Positions 56,704 to 64,000 of a DNA stretch of 64,000 nucleotides are shown piece by piece. The DNA is from Alistipes sp. (GTDB lineage: Bacteria; Bacteroidota; Bacteroidia; Bacteroidales; Rikenellaceae), in contig JAFTOU010000016.1 in the NCBI GenBank assembly GCA_017463615.1, forward strand, positions 186,001 through 250,000. Reading direction: 5' to 3'. The translations under genes and the position numbers were made by a program. The first letter of the stretch is position 1. Each line of letters opens with the position of its first letter. The notes under the pieces were generated by a model. It was not told the origin of the DNA. It saw only the letters and a program-made list of their open reading frames with translations, and ran no database searches.

Positions 56704-56711
56704 TATCTTTG
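56704..56711 (+). promoter_or_regulatory. nhaC: -7 box for nhaC-gph
   Basis: TATCTTTG, 20 bases before ATG 56731 and 13 bases from the divergent tRNA box. Confidence 0.6.
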
Positions 56712-56730
56712 CACCATAAAACAAAATTGA

Positions 56731-58188
56731 ATGAATTTCTCAGATTTTTTCTCAAAATACAAGGCTCAGACGCCTCTTTGGATTGCGGCAATACCGTTGG
56801 TGGTGCTGGTAGTAGTGCTGGCGTTGGTTATTAAGTGTTTCGGAGCTGATGCCATTGCGGGAGGCAGTCAGATAGCGTTGCTCTTTGCTGCGGCGGTGGC
56901 GGCGACGCTGGCGATAGGTATCTGCGGGCAGAAGTGGCAGGTGCTGGAGGAGGCTATAGTTGAAAATATCCGCACATCGGCATCGGCGATAATCATCCTG
57001 CTGCTTATCGGCGCTATCTCGGGTACATGGATGCTCAGCGGTGTTGTGCCGACGCTTATCTGCTACGGACTGGATATTATCCACCCCAAGATGTTCCTGG
57101 GCATAGCCTGCACTGTCTGCGCTCTGGTGTCGCTGGTAACGGGTTCGTCGTGGACGACTATTGCCACTATCGGCGTGGCGCTGATGGGTATCGGTCAGGC
57201 GATGGGTTTCTCTGAGGGTTGGATTGCGGGTGCGATAATCTCGGGTGCCTATTTTGGCGATAAGGTCTCGGCGCTGTCGGACACTACGGTGCTCGCCTCG
57301 GCAGCATCCAAAGTACCTCTGTTTGAGCATATTAAGTATATGATGATTACCACCGTGCCATCTATAGTTATCGCGCTTGTGGTATTCTTTGCCATCTCGT
57401 TTTTCCACACGCCCGACTCCGATACGGAGATAGCGCATATTTCGCAGACGCTGCATAACACCTTCAATATCTCGCCGTGGCTGCTGCTTGTGCCGCTGAT
57501 TACGGCGCTGCTTATCCTGCGCAAGCTCCCTGCGCTGATTACCCTCTTTGCGGCTACGGTGGTGGCTTGCGTGGCGATGATAATCTTCCAGCCAGATATT
57601 GTAACGGCTATCGGTGGCGAGGGTGCACTGGGGACATTCCGCGGACTGATGGTTGCCTGCGCATCCGATACGGCGATAGATACGGGCGATGCGATGCTCA
57701 ACGAGCTGGTGGCTACGCGCGGTATGGGCGGTATGATGACAACTATATGGCTTATCCTCTGCGCTATGTGCTTCGGTGGTGTTATGGCGGGTAGTGGTAT
57801 GCTGGCGGCTCTGACAAGGCTCTTTATGCGCTTTGCCAAGCGTACTGTCAGCGTTGTGGCATCTACCGTCGCTACGGGACTATTCTGCAACCTCACTACC
57901 GCCGACCAGTATATATCTATCATCATCACGGGAAATACCTTCGGTGACCTCTACCGCCGTCGTGGACTTGAGGGACGACTGCTCAGCCGCTCAGTGGAGG
58001 ACTCAGCAACGGTGACCTCGGTGCTTATCCCGTGGAACTCGTGCGGTATGACACAATCTACGGTGCTGGGGGTCTCCACGCTGACATATCTCCCCTACTG
58101 CCTATTTAATATTATCAGCCCGCTGCTCTCAATATTTATCGCTGCGGTGGGGTATAAAATCGTAAAAACAGAGCCACAAGATGAGTAA
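56731..58188 (+). CDS. nhaC: NhaC family Na+/H+ antiporter
   Basis: The 485-residue polytopic protein exchanges cytoplasmic sodium for protons (some relatives exchange malate/lactate). Family segments include VTGSSWTTIATIGVALMGIG, SGAYFGDKVSALSDTTVLAS and a C-terminal SRSVEDSATVTSVLIPWNSCG. About eleven helices are visible. Its stop overlaps the gph start by 8 bases. Confidence 0.92.
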   Translation: MNFSDFFSKYKAQTPLWIAAIPLVVLVVVLALVIKCFGADAIAGGSQIALLFAAAVAATLAIGICGQKWQVLEEAIVENIRTSASAIIILLLIGAISGTWMLSGVVPTLICYGLDIIHPKMFLGIACTVCALVSLVTGSSWTTIATIGVALMGIGQAMGFSEGWIAGAIISGAYFGDKVSALSDTTVLASAASKVPLFEHIKYMMITTVPSIVIALVVFFAISFFHTPDSDTEIAHISQTLHNTFNISPWLLLVPLITALLILRKLPALITLFAATVVACVAMIIFQPDIVTAIGGEGALGTFRGLMVACASDTAIDTGDAMLNELVATRGMGGMMTTIWLILCAMCFGGVMAGSGMLAALTRLFMRFAKRTVSVVASTVATGLFCNLTTADQYISIIITGNTFGDLYRRRGLEGRLLSRSVEDSATVTSVLIPWNSCGMTQSTVLGVSTLTYLPYCLFNIISPLLSIFIAAVGYKIVKTEPQDE

Positions 58189-58834
58189 AAAACTTGCAAT
58201 CTTTGACCTTGACGGCACGCTGCTAAATACTATCGGCGACCTTGCCGCCTGCTGTAACCACATGCTCGCCCAGCGCGGTCTGGAGCAACATAGCTACGAC
58301 GACTACTGCCACTTTGTGGGCAATGGCGTGACCCGCCTTGTGGAGCGCGCACTACCCGAGCACCTGCGCACGGCGGAGTATATCGCCGAGGCTCGCCGCG
58401 ACTTTGTGGAGTACTACTACAACCATATTGACGCCCACTCGGTGGTTTACGAGGGGGTTACAGAGATATTGGAGTGCCTGACCGCTGCAGGGGTAACCCT
58501 CGCCGTGGCATCCAATAAGTTCCACACGGGCACCTGCCGACTCATTGAGCGATTCTTCGGGCAGTTTCACTTTGAGACCATCTACGGCAACCGCGACGGT
58601 TTTCCACTTAAGCCCGACCCAGCAATTCTGCAACTGATTATGAGCCAGTGCGATGCAACGCCAGAGAACACCTATATGATTGGCGACTCGGGTATTGATA
58701 TCCAGACCGCCACCGCTGCAGGTGTGCACTCCATAGGCGTGACTTGGGGCTTTCGTCCACGCGCAGAGCTGGAGGAGAACAATGCAGAGCATATCGCCGA
58801 CACTCCAGGGCAAATTTGCGACATAATTTTGTAA
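58181..58834 (+). CDS. gph: HAD phosphatase, phosphoglycolate phosphatase type
   Basis: The 217-residue protein has FDLDGTLLNTIGDL (DxDGT), VASNKFHTG, and KPDPAILQLI...MIGDSGIDIQTATAAG. The helical cap and length match Gph, which clears 2-phosphoglycolate from DNA repair; other substrates are possible. It overlaps nhaC. Confidence 0.88.
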   Translation: MSKKLAIFDLDGTLLNTIGDLAACCNHMLAQRGLEQHSYDDYCHFVGNGVTRLVERALPEHLRTAEYIAEARRDFVEYYYNHIDAHSVVYEGVTEILECLTAAGVTLAVASNKFHTGTCRLIERFFGQFHFETIYGNRDGFPLKPDPAILQLIMSQCDATPENTYMIGDSGIDIQTATAAGVHSIGVTWGFRPRAELEENNAEHIADTPGQICDIIL

Positions 58835-58882
58835 GACATCTATCTCCCATTGGGTGTAGAAGTTAGATCGCGTGTCTTATAA
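58824..58882 (+). promoter_or_regulatory. Promoter and structured leader of the small ORF-lipoprotein unit
   Basis: TAATTTTG (58824-58831) overlaps the end of gph. The leader begins TAAGACA and later has TGTCTTA (an exact inverted repeat), enclosing ATCT/AGAT and a CCCATTGGG hairpin. It lies about 40-90 bases ahead of the small ORF. Confidence 0.5.
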
Positions 58883-58919
58883 CAATATATAGGAGAACAC
58901 TATTAAAAACATAAACACA

Positions 58920-59069
58920 ATGAAAAATCTTTCAAATTTCGGGGGGGGGAATTGCAACGCCTACCTCAAACCGATGTTAGAGGTCACCTCAATGGTTGTT
59001 GAGCGTGGCTTTGAGGCATCACTTCCAGGCCTTGACCGCGAGGAGGGCGAAGGCTGGGGCGAGTATTAA
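58920..59069 (+). CDS. 49-residue peptide with nine-G tract, upstream of a fimbrillin-like gene
   Basis: The reading starts MKNLSNFGGGNCNAYLKPML and ends GLDREEGEGWGEY. Its hydrophobic-acidic pattern (EVTSMVVERGFEASL) recalls tiny peptides often encoded just before fimbrillin or lipoprotein genes in Bacteroidales, usually unannotated. Nine consecutive G at 58941-58949 encode Gly-Gly-Gly in the present frame; a one-base change would shift it. It lies 26 bases before the lipoprotein start, with which it shares the opening MKNL. The function is unknown. Confidence 0.65.
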   Translation: MKNLSNFGGGNCNAYLKPMLEVTSMVVERGFEASLPGLDREEGEGWGEY

Positions 59070-59095
59070 TTGTTAAACTTAAACGACACAGAGCA

Positions 59096-61600
59096 ATGAA
59101 GAATCTATTTTTTGGTTTGAGTTTGGCAGCGCTCCTTCTCACCACATCTTGCGCAACAGATGCTACCGAGGACATACTCCTGGGTGGCGACAACAACAGC
59201 AACAATGTTGCTATGCGAACTATCACCGTAGGTATTGACGACAGCCAGACCCGCATCCATTTGGGAGAGGAGGGCGAGAGCTACATTCCACTCTACTGGA
59301 GCGAGGGCGATGCGCTAAGCATCAACGGAGGCACCGACTCTGAGGCTCTTACAGCAGAGCAGGCAGGTGGCACTAAGGCAACATTTACCATTCCAGAGTC
59401 AGCTACTGGCGATTTGCAAGTTATCTACCCTGCCGATGTTTGCAGTGGCACAGCTCACTTCTACCTTGACTCAGAGCTTGACTACAACCCAAATCGCTTG
59501 GCGAATGGTCAGCCAGTGCTTATGGGCTTCCTTCCTGAGGGCGAGAGCGAACTTAAGATGAAGCATATGTGCGGTTATATGCGCGTGCAGCTCACCGGTA
59601 ACGCAACAGTTACAAAGGTTATGCTCCGCACCCTTGACCACAAGCCTATCTCTGGCTACTACCGTCAGACAATCACCGCCGAGGCTGTTAGTATGATTGA
59701 CTACAACCAGAATGGTCTTGCCGATGGATACTTTGACTCGCCAGTATCTACAATCAACTGCGGCGAAGGTGTTACCCTTACTGCTGAGCCTACAAACTTT
59801 GACTTTGCAATCCCTGCGGGTGAGTATAAGGCTGGTTTTGCCCTTACAATTATTGACAGCAACAACAAGCAGCAGACCGTTGCAGCCTACAAGAGTGGCA
59901 AGAATGTAAAAGCAGGTGTGCTTATCACAATGCCAGAGCTTGCTGTTAACTGCACCGAGGAGGTTGGTATCTATGGCGACAACGCATTTATCAGTTTTGT
60001 GCGTACCCTTGAGAAGGACTGCTGGTTGGATAATAACAACGGTCTGCACCTGCGCACCGATGTAGATTTGAAGGACTTTGACCGTTCGGATATTGTCAAG
60101 TACGACGACCTTATCTTCTTCCGTTCAAGCTACGCCACATACAACAACGACAACTTTGCGCTCTTTGATGGTCACAACCACACCATCTCCAACTACAATC
60201 ACACCATAACTATGAATAAGTCTGCGCTTATCTTCAACACCGTCCTTTCGGGTATGACCGTGCAGAACCTCACAGTAGGTAGCAAGGCGGGTGCAGATGC
60301 AGATTGCTGCGCAGCAATCAAGGTTGACAATACCACTGGTTACAACTATACTGGCGCATTCAGCTATCTGGTACTTGGCAAGGTTATAAACTGCACCAAT
60401 AACGCCAGCGCTGTTATAGAGTATACCAAGGGTACAGGTTGCCGATTTGGAGTATTCTCTGGTAACACTGACAACCAGGTACTCTACATAGAGAACTGCA
60501 AGAACTACGGTAACATTACCTTCAAGGATGGCGCTGCTAAACCAACTGGCGCAATTCAGATTGGCGGTATCGCATCCCGTAATATCACTGGCAGTACCGT
60601 CAAGAGCTGTACTAACGAGGGTGCAATCTCTGTCACATCCGCCTTTACAAACCACGTTCAGGTTGGTGGTGTTATTGGCTACGCTTATACTGGTTCCACA
60701 ATCTCTGGTAACACAAACAAGGGCACTATAACTATCAATACCCCTACAGCTGGTAATACTCAGATTGGCGGTATTGTTGGCTATGCAAAGACAAGCGTTT
60801 CAGGCTGTTACAACTACGCCTCACTCACATCTACCGATGCTCGTGGTGCAAATGACAGCTACTGCTCTCGTTTGGGTGGCATTGTCGGCTCGTTAGATGC
60901 TGGACCTAACACCATTAGCAACTGCCATACAATGGCAGACCCTAACAATACAGCTGCCACAGTTCCTACAATCACTCTCACGACAGACGACAAATCTGGT
61001 TGGAACTCGGTAGGTGGTATTGTCGGTTACGGAAGTAGCGAGAGCGCTACTCCAAATGTAATTGATGGCTGTACAAACAAGGCTACTATCATCTTTGCAG
61101 GCACAGGTCTTTGCCGTATGGGTGGTATCACTGGTATGACTGGTCATTTGAAGAGCTGCACCAACTACGGCGAGGTTAAGCAGACAAATGCAGAGTGTTC
61201 AAATCAGGTATTTGTAGGCGGTCTGGGTGGTACACTACACTGGAACACAGAGAATTGCCACAACTATGGCGATGTATCTATGGTAAATGGTGGCTCTGGC
61301 GATGTAGGTGGTCTTGCTGGCTACACCACAAGCTCGCACGAGAAGGCTTATACAAACTGTAGCGTAGATTGCACCGTAACCGCTCCAAAGGAGAACAACG
61401 GCGGCATCTTCTTCGGCTACATTGCAGAGGCGTCAATCACGATGACCGACTGCAAGGCATATGGTAAGGTTGTCCTCAACGGCACCGAGAACACCGTAAG
61501 CAGCGACACCCTGAGCACTCTCTGCTTCGGCGAGAACAAGAATGACACGACCATTGACCTCTCGGGCGTTACTATTGAGTCTACCAAAGCGGCTAACTAA
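59096..61600 (+). CDS. Fimbrillin-like lipoprotein with GLUG-type repeats
   Basis: The 834-residue protein has a lipoprotein signal (LLLTTSCAT). The N-terminal ~300 residues resemble fimbrillin/Mfa-type domains (SQTRIHLGEEGESYIPLYWSE, MKHMCGYMRVQLTG, YKAGFALTIID). The C-terminal half carries at least seven irregular repeats of the form GGIVGY...CTNxGxI, resembling GLUG or beta-helix repeats. It is probably surface-exposed and may act in adhesion. No anchoring or assembly fimbrial genes follow. Confidence 0.78.
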   Translation: MKNLFFGLSLAALLLTTSCATDATEDILLGGDNNSNNVAMRTITVGIDDSQTRIHLGEEGESYIPLYWSEGDALSINGGTDSEALTAEQAGGTKATFTIPESATGDLQVIYPADVCSGTAHFYLDSELDYNPNRLANGQPVLMGFLPEGESELKMKHMCGYMRVQLTGNATVTKVMLRTLDHKPISGYYRQTITAEAVSMIDYNQNGLADGYFDSPVSTINCGEGVTLTAEPTNFDFAIPAGEYKAGFALTIIDSNNKQQTVAAYKSGKNVKAGVLITMPELAVNCTEEVGIYGDNAFISFVRTLEKDCWLDNNNGLHLRTDVDLKDFDRSDIVKYDDLIFFRSSYATYNNDNFALFDGHNHTISNYNHTITMNKSALIFNTVLSGMTVQNLTVGSKAGADADCCAAIKVDNTTGYNYTGAFSYLVLGKVINCTNNASAVIEYTKGTGCRFGVFSGNTDNQVLYIENCKNYGNITFKDGAAKPTGAIQIGGIASRNITGSTVKSCTNEGAISVTSAFTNHVQVGGVIGYAYTGSTISGNTNKGTITINTPTAGNTQIGGIVGYAKTSVSGCYNYASLTSTDARGANDSYCSRLGGIVGSLDAGPNTISNCHTMADPNNTAATVPTITLTTDDKSGWNSVGGIVGYGSSESATPNVIDGCTNKATIIFAGTGLCRMGGITGMTGHLKSCTNYGEVKQTNAECSNQVFVGGLGGTLHWNTENCHNYGDVSMVNGGSGDVGGLAGYTTSSHEKAYTNCSVDCTVTAPKENNGGIFFGYIAEASITMTDCKAYGKVVLNGTENTVSSDTLSTLCFGENKNDTTIDLSGVTIESTKAAN

Positions 61601-61616
61601 TCATCCGCCTTTTAAT

Positions 61617-61650
61617 CTTGAGTCCATCCTTTCGGGTGGACTCTTTTTTA
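61617..61650 (+). terminator. Terminator of the lipoprotein gene
   Basis: GAGTCCATCC-TTTC-GGGTGGACTC followed by TTTTTT. Confidence 0.88.
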
Positions 61651-61759
61651 TGCGCAACAACGAGGCGGGTGCAGACCCTTGTCAATTCGCCCCTATATTT
61701 TGGCGATTCACCCGAAAAAATGCCATATTTTTGGTAAATTTTTGTTATTTTCGCTGTGT

Positions 61760-61776
61760 TTTACACAGAGTGTAAA
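61760..61776 (+). promoter_or_regulatory. Operator-like palindrome before the RND efflux operon
   Basis: TTTACAC-AGA-GTGTAAA is a perfect 7-bp inverted repeat 32 bases ahead of the adaptor ATG, downstream of a weak box-like TATTTTCG. Its form suits a TetR- or MarR-type repressor. No regulator gene is adjacent in the window. Confidence 0.5.
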
Positions 61777-61808
61777 GTGAGACGCAAAAACAAAAAAACA
61801 AAAGCATA

Positions 61809-62930
61809 ATGAAAACCTATCTATCCAAATTGTTTATTCCCCTCGCCCTTGTAGCCGTTATGGCGGGTTGCGAGGAGGAGAAGAGCACAAAGCGCACCAG
61901 AGAGTACAACGCGATGGTACTGCAGCCAACATCGCGCAAGCTGACATCTACCTACTCGGCGACAATTCGCGGTAAGCAGGATATTGACATCCGCCCGAAG
62001 GTGCAGGGATACATCACCGACATCCATGTCAAGGAGGGCTCTATTGTAAAGAAGGGTCAGACCCTCTTTACCATTGACCAAGTGCCTTACGAGGCGGCGC
62101 TGCAGACGGCTATTGCCAATGTAGATGTTGCGCAGGCGTCTGTAGATGCGGCGGAGCTGACGACAAACAGTAAGGAGCAGCTCTTCAAGCAGAATATCAT
62201 CTCTGAGTTTGACCTCAACATGGCACGCACACAGCTTGCCAGCCAGCGCGCAACACTTGCACAGGCGAAAGCAAACGAGGTAAATGCCCGCAACAACCTC
62301 TCCTACACCCTTGTAAAGAGTCCTGCCGACGGTGTTATCGGTACGCTCCCATTCCGTGTAGGTACGCTGGTGAGCCCGTCGGACTCTACGCCGATGACAT
62401 CCGTATCTGATAACTCGGAGATGTATGTCTACTTCTCCATGACCGAGAGTCAGGTGCTCTCCCTCACCCGCGAGCACGGCTCACTGGAGGCGGCACTCAA
62501 GGCTATGCCATCTATTGAGCTGCAGCTGAGCGACGGCACTATCTACAAGGAGAAGGGTCGCATAGAGGCTATCTCCGGTATCATTGACCCAACGACCGGC
62601 TCAGTAACTGTCCGCGCCAAGTTCCCGAACTACAGCCGTCTGCTGCTCTCAGGAGGCTCGGGAAATGTTATCCTGCCACACAAGGCGGAGGGTTGCATCG
62701 TAATTCCGCAGTCGGCAACCTTTGAGATTCAGGACAAGGTCTATGTCTACACCCTCAAGCAGGGCAAGGCTGTGAGCAAGATTGTCGGCGTATTCAACAT
62801 CAGCAATGGTCGCGAGTATGTCGTAGAGAGCGGTCTGGAGCGCGGCGACACTATCGTTGTTGAGGGTGTTGGTCTGCTGCGCGAGGGCGACAATGTGAAG
62901 ATTAAGAAGTTGGTTGAATCGGAGAAATAG
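61809..62930 (+). CDS. RND efflux periplasmic adaptor (AcrA/MexA type)
   Basis: The 373-residue lipoprotein (signal ALVAVMAGCEEE) has the membrane-fusion order: lipoyl half-motif DIRPKVQGYITDIHVKEGSIVKKGQTLFTID, alpha-helical hairpin (about 95-165), second lipoyl half NNLSYTLVKSPADGVIG, then beta-barrel and membrane-proximal domains. It links the inner-membrane pump with an outer-membrane channel. The pump gene starts 6 bases later. Confidence 0.93.
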   Translation: MKTYLSKLFIPLALVAVMAGCEEEKSTKRTREYNAMVLQPTSRKLTSTYSATIRGKQDIDIRPKVQGYITDIHVKEGSIVKKGQTLFTIDQVPYEAALQTAIANVDVAQASVDAAELTTNSKEQLFKQNIISEFDLNMARTQLASQRATLAQAKANEVNARNNLSYTLVKSPADGVIGTLPFRVGTLVSPSDSTPMTSVSDNSEMYVYFSMTESQVLSLTREHGSLEAALKAMPSIELQLSDGTIYKEKGRIEAISGIIDPTTGSVTVRAKFPNYSRLLLSGGSGNVILPHKAEGCIVIPQSATFEIQDKVYVYTLKQGKAVSKIVGVFNISNGREYVVESGLERGDTIVVEGVGLLREGDNVKIKKLVESEK

Positions 62931-62936
62931 CGTACT

Positions 62937-64000
62937 ATGAACATCAAAACATTCATTGACCGTCCCGTCCTCTCGTCGGTAATCTCTATCGTTATCGTGC
63001 TGGGTGGACTTATCGGACTTGCAATGCTCCCTATTGAGCGCTATCCGAACATCGCCCCACCAACCATCCGCGTGCAGGCAAACTATACAGGTGCAAGTGC
63101 CGAGACTGTACAGAAGGCTGTTGTCGTACCTCTTGAGGAGGCTATCAACGGCGTGGAGAATATGACCTACATGACCTCCAGCGCAACAAACAACGGTAGC
63201 GCCAGCATCGCCGTATACTTCAAGCAGGGCACAGACCCCGATATGGCTGCCGTGAATGTGCAGAACTGCGTTTCGCGTGCTACCCGTCAGCTGCCGTCGG
63301 AGGTTACCGATGTGGGTGTTACGGTGCGTAAGCGACAGACAAACATCCTGGAGCAGATTGCCGTATACAGCCCTAATGGCACCTACGACCGTACATTTAT
63401 CGCCAACTATATCAAGATTAACCTTGTCCCTGCAATCTCCCGTATCCCCGGCGTAGGTGATGTGGAGGTGCGCGGTGCGGACTACAGCATGCGTATCTGG
63501 CTCAAGCCAGATGTTATGGCGCAGTATAAGCTCATCCCTGCCGATATCTCTAACGCGCTGGGCGAACAGAACATCGAGGCGGCAACGGGCTCACTGGGCG
63601 AGAACTCCAACCAAACCTTCCAGTACGCTATGCGCTACAAGGGACGATTAGAGACCCCCGAGCAGTTTGAGAATATCGTTATCCGCGCCCTTGCTAATGG
63701 CGAGGTGCTGCGACTCAAGGATGTTGCCGAGATTGAGCTCGGTACGCAGTCCTATCAGTTTATCGGCGAGGTAAATGGTGCGCCAGGAACATCGTTCAGC
63801 GTCTACCAGACCCCTGGAACAAACGCTACGGAGGTTATCAACCAGATTGATGCTTACCTTGAGAAGGCGAAGCAGGACTTCCCGAAGGATCTGGAGATGG
63901 TCGTGCTCTCAAGCTCCAACGACTTCCTCTACGCCTCTATCAACAATGTGCTCCAGACGCTGCTGGAGGCTATTGTGCTGGTAATCTTGGTAGTGTTCGT
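62937..64000 (+). CDS. RND multidrug efflux pump permease (AcrB type, partial)
   Basis: The first 354 codons of an inner-membrane RND pump are present and the rest lies beyond the window. FIDRPVLSSVISIVIVLGGLIGLAMLPIERYP is the first transmembrane helix. PPTIRVQANYTGASAETVQKAVVVPLEEAINGVENM, FKQGTDPDMAAVNVQN and RIPGVGDVEVRGADYSMRIWL are porter-domain motifs of the HAE-1 family. Substrate range is unknown. Confidence 0.95.
   Translation, partial: MNIKTFIDRPVLSSVISIVIVLGGLIGLAMLPIERYPNIAPPTIRVQANYTGASAETVQKAVVVPLEEAINGVENMTYMTSSATNNGSASIAVYFKQGTDPDMAAVNVQNCVSRATRQLPSEVTDVGVTVRKRQTNILEQIAVYSPNGTYDRTFIANYIKINLVPAISRIPGVGDVEVRGADYSMRIWLKPDVMAQYKLIPADISNALGEQNIEAATGSLGENSNQTFQYAMRYKGRLETPEQFENIVIRALANGEVLRLKDVAEIELGTQSYQFIGEVNGAPGTSFSVYQTPGTNATEVINQIDAYLEKAKQDFPKDLEMVVLSSSNDFLYASINNVLQTLLEAIVLVILVVF

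Overview
This window looks like chromosomal DNA of a Bacteroidales bacterium, most likely Alistipes or another Rikenellaceae member. The support is the Bacteroidota promoter box TAnnTTTG in front of most transcription units, little Shine-Dalgarno use, the Bacteroidota-only ribosomal cluster rpmB-rpmG-DUF4295, MG2/TonB-plug and outer-membrane-barrel families, DUF4837 and DUF4435, a GH127-type glycosidase, an S-type sulfatase, a fimbrillin-like lipoprotein, and a strong GAG bias for glutamate. mqnE points to menaquinone synthesis by the futalosine route. The genus is inference; no database search was possible.

Layout. 1-3.0 kb: peptide transporter (partial), ZIP metal transporter and a WecA-like lipid-sugar transferase. 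3.0-5.9 kb: tRNA-Arg(UCU) followed by an array of degraded integration remnants (copies of the tRNA 3' end, a ~205 bp direct repeat, an integrase stub and a kinase-like cargo gene), then tRNA-His. 6.1-9.3 kb: GH127-type glycosidase divergent from serine dehydratase. 9.6-16.7 kb: a tight six-gene minus-strand operon tgt-lptF/G-mqnE-PASTA-rluD-ygiQ. 17.2-21.1 kb: deoD, two tandem S1/P1 nucleases and an exported FAD oxidoreductase. 21.5-26.6 kb: pyruvate:ferredoxin oxidoreductase and a DUF4435 protein. 26.7-33.6 kb: SUI1 factor, then an envelope operon (HExxH/propeller/barrel protein, PBP1A, asd). 33.9-40.6 kb: ribosomal-protein cluster, pyrH-tlpA-frr, sulfatase, rpsA. 40.9-47.7 kb: MG2 protein divergent from a sialate esterase, a TIM-barrel lipoprotein, efp. 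47.8-56.3 kb: ubiX-like and deacetylase genes, DUF4837-glf-rlmH, an outer-membrane barrel, HAD phosphatase, greA. 56.6-64 kb: tRNA-Arg(CCU), nhaC-gph, a tiny poly-G ORF plus fimbrillin-like lipoprotein, and an RND efflux operon (partial).

The most unusual content is intergenic. Nearly every long gap is filled by a mosaic of repeated, structured modules: degenerate heptamer arrays (TRGCYNT)n; a ~90 bp A module; a two-hairpin C module whose stems covary between copies; palindromic arrays of ATTAAGGGNN units spaced at exactly 10 bp (D); a cloverleaf-like ~240-260 bp element (B, three copies); and ~125 bp elements with covarying 9 bp terminal inverted repeats of the form TTTTNNCGT/ACGNNAAAA (E). 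Some heptamers supply the stop codons of deoD, asd and ygiQ. Together these look like a dispersed repeat system that I do not recognise as described, and it is the main candidate for something new here.
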